This document shows positions 36,801 through 42,800 of a stretch of DNA of 64,000 nucleotides, one piece after another. The notes under the pieces were generated by a model. That model saw only the letters and a program-made list of their open reading frames with translations. It was not told where the DNA came from and made no database searches. Position numbers and translations under genes: made by a program. The first letter of the stretch is position 1. Each line of letters starts with the position of its first letter. This DNA comes from Ursus arctos (taxonomy: Eukaryota; Chordata; Mammalia; Carnivora; Ursidae), in NCBI RefSeq assembly GCF_023065955.2, contig NW_026622908.1, forward strand, positions 47,713,367-47,777,366, written 5' to 3'.

Positions 36801-39800
36801 GCTGCAGGATGCCGGGCAGGGGACATCCGTCAGGACAGAGCGGCAGCCATCACCCGCACCCCGCCCCCACCTCCCCCTGCCCCAGCTACAGGGTCCCAGG
36901 CCAGGCTGGTCCCGGCGCTCCAGGCCTCCGAGCCCCGCACGGGGATGGGGGCCCTGGAGCAGGTGTTCTGATGGGGGGACACTCACTGCACACGCCGTCC
37001 CTCCAGCCACAGAGCAGCACCCCCTTGGAGGCACAGGCGTGCACGTAGGAGGACAGGGCCGCGCACAGGCAGTCCTCGCTCTTCTCACAGTTACACGTGT
37101 CGAACATGCAGTTCTGGGGATGGAGCCGTCGTCACACGCACGCGGTGAGCATCCCCCACGCTGCTGCCCCCGCCTCCTCTAGGACCCTTCCTCGAGCCCA
37201 CGCCAGTGTCCCCCATGCCCCCCGCAGACCCTTGGCACCAAGCCCCCTCCAGGTGGGTGCTGGAAGGACCACGGCCCCTCCTCCCTGGGACCCAACAGGT
37301 GCCCGCCCATGAGGTCCGGCCCAGACCCCAGAGCATCTCGGCCACCACCAATTTCTCATGTGGACTCCAGGGCCCGGTGGGCCACGAGCCCTCAGGGGTT
37401 GTCAGCCCCGTGCCTGGTTACGGGGATGGAGGCCCAGATAAACTCCAGACCTCGGGACCATGTCGGACCCTTGTGGAGCCCCTCTCCCCACACGGAGGGC
37501 AGCGCGTGGCCAGAGGGGAGAGGCCAGGGGGCGGGCATTACCGAGTAGTAGGTGCCAGGGTGCACGGCAGCGTGGCACCGGGCGAAGGGGCCGTGGGGGT
37601 CCGTCAGCCGGGAGCACCAGTGCTGAGCATACTTCTCTGTGGACAGAGGAGCAAGTGTGGTCGGCAGGCCGGACGGTCGTCCCCTGCTGCGGCCGGCAGG
37701 CACCACCCCCACAGCACCCTGCTTCTCTTCTTCCAGAAGTTCCACGGCCGTAACGGGAAACGCGTTGGCAAGTTTGCCCGTTTACCTCCTAAATCCCTCC
37801 TCCAGGCCCAGAGTGGATTCTGCAGCCCGGGGTCACGGGCACCCGGGTGGGCCGCAGCAATCCACGTACCGTTCTCGACGCTGAGGGAGCAGGGGTCCTC
37901 GAAGCTGTTCTTAACGTTGGGGCAGGCGGCCTGGGTCTTCCAGGTGTTGGCGAAGGCGGCGGCCGTGCCCTCCACCACGCCGCTGAGGGTCCGGAAGTCG
38001 TCGGCCTGGTTCTGGTTGAAGTTCCCGCACAGGCCTGGGGCAGGAGGGCAGCATGAGACCCCGCGAGCCCTGGCCACTCAGGGCGGGCTCTGGCTCCCAG
38101 GGCAGGCGGCGCCTCTTACCGCAGGTCCGCCCACGGAGCTCGGGCCCCAGCCTCACAAACACCTGCATGAGTGGCGCCAGCTGGATACTCAGCTGCAGGC
38201 CCAGGTTGGTCTGGGCGATGATGAAAAAGGTCGAGGGTCTGAAGAGCGTGACGTTGGCTGTGGACACAGGGGACAAGGCCTCAGTGGGCTGTGAAGGGCG
38301 GGACCCTCCAGCGGGGGGTGGGGGGGGTCAGGCCCAGCGTCCTCACCTGCGGAGACAGGCATCTGGGTGAAGATCTGGTTCACAAACACCTCTCCACTGG
38401 CCTTGACCGTGATGACCTGGGAGTAGCAGGGAGCGGGGTCAGGTGACTTGTGCCTGCAGGACCCCTGGCCCTGGCGGCCACAGGCTCCCACGAGGAGGGG
38501 CTGATGACCCAAGTTCTGCCCCAGGCTCAGCTTCTTATCTGCGTTTCCCTCAAGGACCAAGCATTCTCTCAGGTAAAAACCCGAGTGATTTCATGAAAAA
38601 ATAAAATTAAAAAAGCAAAAATAAATTAAAAATAAAATACAATAGAGGGAAGTTGCCTTCAATGAAGCCGAGCTACCAGGAGTGCCCTGGTCCCTCCTTC
38701 CGGGGCTGGTGGGGCAGGCGTGGAGGCCCCGGTGCCCCTCCCCCCAGCAGTTCCATCTGGGGACTGTCACTCAGAGACCCATGGGGTGGGAGGGTCCTCA
38801 GGCTGCGCCCCAGCCCCTCGCTCCCCCACACCAGGATCAAGGGCAGACGTCACTTGCCATGAAGGACACAGACTCCCCCAACCCACATCTGCACTCACCA
38901 CGTGCCCCCCCCCCGCCGACCCCCGGGTCTGCGCTCACCGTGTGCCCCCCGCCCAGGCTCAGCGTCAGGCTCCTCAGGCACGTCTCGCTGTCCGTCAGGC
39001 CGCACCTGCGCAGCTCTGCCAGCACGGTGAAGGCGCTGCCGTTACAGGGCTGCAGACACGGGTAGTCACGCTCTGCCCAGAGGCGCCAGCCCACCTCCCT
39101 GCCTCCCCGCCCACCCTAGAAGTCCTGTGGGGTGGCGCCAAGAGCTGGGGGTGGCAGATGCAGCGGCTGCCTGCAGCCCAGGCAGGGGTGGGCTGGCCCC
39201 AGACCCGCGGCCGAAGCCACTCTGCCGGAGCGAGGACCCTGGGGCCCGTACCTTAGCCAGCACGTAGCTGCAGTCCCCGTGCACGGTGTACTGCCTTTCG
39301 TCGAACGTGGAGAAGTGGGCACCCCCCAGCACCGAGCAGGTGCCTGGGCACGGCAGCTCCCGGCAGCTCCACTGGCCTCTGGAGCAGGTGCTGAACCGGG
39401 AGAGACCATGTGTGTGCAGCCCCTGGGAGCACCCAGCCCCCCCCCCACTGGCAGGTGGACACGGGTCTTGCCCAGACCCGCCTGCATCACCGCATAGACC
39501 GGGCCCATCGGTGTCTGCGTGGTGAGCCCCTGGCCTGTACCCGGGGCCCCGGGTGAGAGATGCCAGCCAGCACTTGGGCCATGGCCTCCCGAGGGCCATC
39601 CCAGGACATGCCCGGGGGTCCAGGAGGGCAGGGGCCTGGGGTCCTACCAGTTGGTGCAGTCCGTGGCGTAGCCGGCTCCGGGAGCGTAGGTGGCCCCATT
39701 GTGCACACAGGCGCACTGGGATGCCGGGATGCAGCCGGTCTGGCCGATGTCGTCGAGCACCGTCCCTGCAGAGGCAGGCAGGCCATCGGGCAGGTGCCAG

Positions 39801-42800
39801 GCTGCGTCCACCTCCTGAGCAGGTGGAGGGGACCGGCCCTCTGCCCCAGGTCGCCCTGCCCCCCAGGGGCTCCTCAGACCCCGGGGCCCAGAACACGTCT
39901 GTGTGATGCTCGGCGGGGGGGGGGGGGCTGCTCTCACCCTCAGGACAGAAGCAGCCAGCCACGCAGTGGTCCTCGCAGAGCTGGGAGTGCTCCGGGTTGG
40001 AGCAGGTGTCGGTGCAGGGCGAGCCGCACTCGTGATACTGCATGTTGAGGGGGCAGGTCTGGGCTGCAGGGCAGAGGACGGAGCCCGTGTCACATTCTGC
40101 CCCCACCTCCGGGCCCAGGCAGGACAGCATGAGGGGGGCACTCACGGCAGAGGTGGGGGCCCCTCCAGTCCAAGGGCAGCCCCCCGGCGTGGGTGCACTG
40201 GCGGGAGTACTCGGCGAGCGTGGGGCAGATGCAGCTGGTGCGGTCGGCGTGCTCACAGAGGCAGAGGTCTTGCCGGCAGGCCTGCACATAGCTGCTGGCG
40301 TCCACCAGAGCGCGGCAGCCCGAGAACAGCCAGCTGCTCAGGACCTCCTCGCAGATGCCCTGGGGGCGGAGCCGGGGGCCACGCTGAGGGCAGACTCCAG
40401 ACCCTCCCCCGGACTCCTGGCCCCCACCCGCCTCGGCCCCCGCAGGAGCAGGACCCGCCCCCCAGTGCCCATTCACGCCAGGGCTTACAGTGCCGGGCGA
40501 GCAGTCCCTCGGGGGCACAGGGACAGGGTCCTGACACTGCTCTGTGGGGCCGTCCATCTTCTGCAGATTCCCAAACTCGATGGGGGTCAGCTTGACACCT
40601 GCGGGAAGTGCAACGCCAGGCTCTTTAAGTTCCCGGGGCCCCGTGCCTTCCCCCAAGGTGTCTCCCCCCACACACACACTTCTTCTCCCATCCACACTGC
40701 TGGGTTAAGGGATGTCTGAGGATTAACTGGGGGATCACCAAGTCATTCAGGGTTGCAGGCAGAGGGCTGAGGCCTGGTAACTGGGGCTCTCCAAGCCCAG
40801 GGCAGCACACAGTCCAGGGGGCTGGAGCGTGAACTTGACCTGCCCCGGCCCTCAGAGCCCAGCCAAGCCCACACGGGGCACCGGACGCTTGGGCAGGCAC
40901 ATTCCCCGTGGCTGCAAGCCCCTTATGGGTGAGCCTCATGTGGGCTTCATGGGCCTGGCGAGAGGGACCTGGGAGTCGGGGACTCTGGTTGGTGTGGGTC
41001 ACATGAAATACCACTTCCCGGAAGCAGGAGGCCCAAGAAACCGTGAGAGGTCTGCTCGGAGGCGGTGCCGAGGGCACGGGGAGGCACATGTGTGGGTGTG
41101 CTGGCATTGTGCACGTGTGGGCACGTGCGTGCAGCTCTGCGTGTGCGTGTGCACGGGCACACAAGCTGGGGACATGTCTGTGCACGTGTGGGCATGTGCG
41201 TGCAGCTCTGTGAGAGCGTGTGCACGGGCACACAAGCTGGGGACATCTGACCGGGATTCTGGAACACAGCCTCCGGGGGAGCACTGGGGAAGGAGCCCGG
41301 CTACCGTGGGGCAGCCGCAGGGAGGGGCTCACCGTGGGAGAGGAACTCATTGAACACAGGCTGACCACTGAAGTCTCCGCAGAGCCCACAGGTCTGGTTG
41401 CTATACTTGGGGTCCAGCTCCAGCTGGAATAAGAGCGCACGTCAGACACCTGGACCCACAGGGACGTCTCAGGACGGGGAGGACAGACGAGGCAGGGACA
41501 TTCCCAAGGAGGGGCTGGGGGCTCCTCACAGAGGCGACGTGGGCCGTGGACCCCTGCCCCCCACGCCTTCAGGGTCTCCATGGGGGGGAGGTAGGTCCCT
41601 CTGGGCCCCCCCCACTGGCCCTGTGCGGCGGGGTCTGGCCATCCCATCCCTCTCGGGGGAGGCTGTGGGGCTGGCGGTGCCCCCACCCCGGCCCCAGGCC
41701 CCGGCCTCACCAGCACACTGTCGTCTTGGTCCCACATGAAGACCAGGCCCAGCCGGGCCACCACCTTCAGATAGCTGCTGCTGAACTCGATGAGGACCCC
41801 GAACTGGCTAAAGGGCAGCTGAACTCTGTGGAGAGAGGGCTGGGCTGAGGCCGAGGGCACGCAGGGACGGGGCAACGGCGGTCTGGCCCTTGACCAGGGA
41901 GGGCCCCTGTGGGCACGTATGTACCCAGAGCACTGTGCCCACGGACAGAGCCACAGGAGGACAGGACAGGAGACCCCGGAGCTCCGGTCTCACAGAGGAA
42001 CTAGGAAGGGAGCCACTTCCCCAGGCAGGAAAAGAGCCCCGGGCCTCTGGGGGCACACGCAGGGGGCCCAGCACAGGGACCCGGGGAGAGCCCGGGTGGG
42101 CCCCACACTCAGGGACGACCCCACGCCCCCCCACAACCACCCAGACTCACAGGTGGCCGTTGACCAGGATGGAGCCCTTGGTCAGCTGGATGACCATGCC
42201 ATCGAGCTTCATGGTGACTCTGATGACCGTGGTGGTGTTGGACTCCCGGCCGCGGCGGAGCTGGACGTTGAAGTCCTCGTAGGCGGCGCCGCAGTGCGCG
42301 GAGAAGACGTAGTTGCACAGGCCCGGGAAGCGGAAGACGTCCCCGTCGAAGGTCTTGTAGTGGAAGTCGCCCCAGGTGCTGCACACGCGCCCGTTGTGTG
42401 CGGGGTTCCGGGCTGCGGGCCAAGGCGGTCCTGAGGGTGCCGTCCTGCGCCCCGAGCCCAGGACACGGCTGCCTGGGGGCCGGGCGGCTGGGGAGGAGCT
42501 GCCTGCACCCAGGCCCTCCTGGGAACGCGGACCCTCTTCCAGTCCTTAGTCAGCATCCCCTTGGGGAGCGGGACCCCTTCCAGCCGCCCCCCAGCCCGGC
42601 CTCGCAGACCCTCGCTCACCTCGAACCACCGGGGCCGTCCTCAGAGGGGGCACGAAGGTCATCCCGTGGAGTGGGCGGCCTGTGGGAACGGGGGCACGGC
42701 GTCACGCCGCCTGCACGCATGGCTGCGACTGGAGTCGGGCCTCTCTGCCCCCCTGGCCACGCCCATTGGCACCATGCCCATTGGTGCCACGCCCAGCTTG

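Noticed and set aside
38586..38646. AT-rich patch as a SINE or poly-A tail of a processed pseudogene
   Set aside because: No element body or target duplication could be seen beside it.
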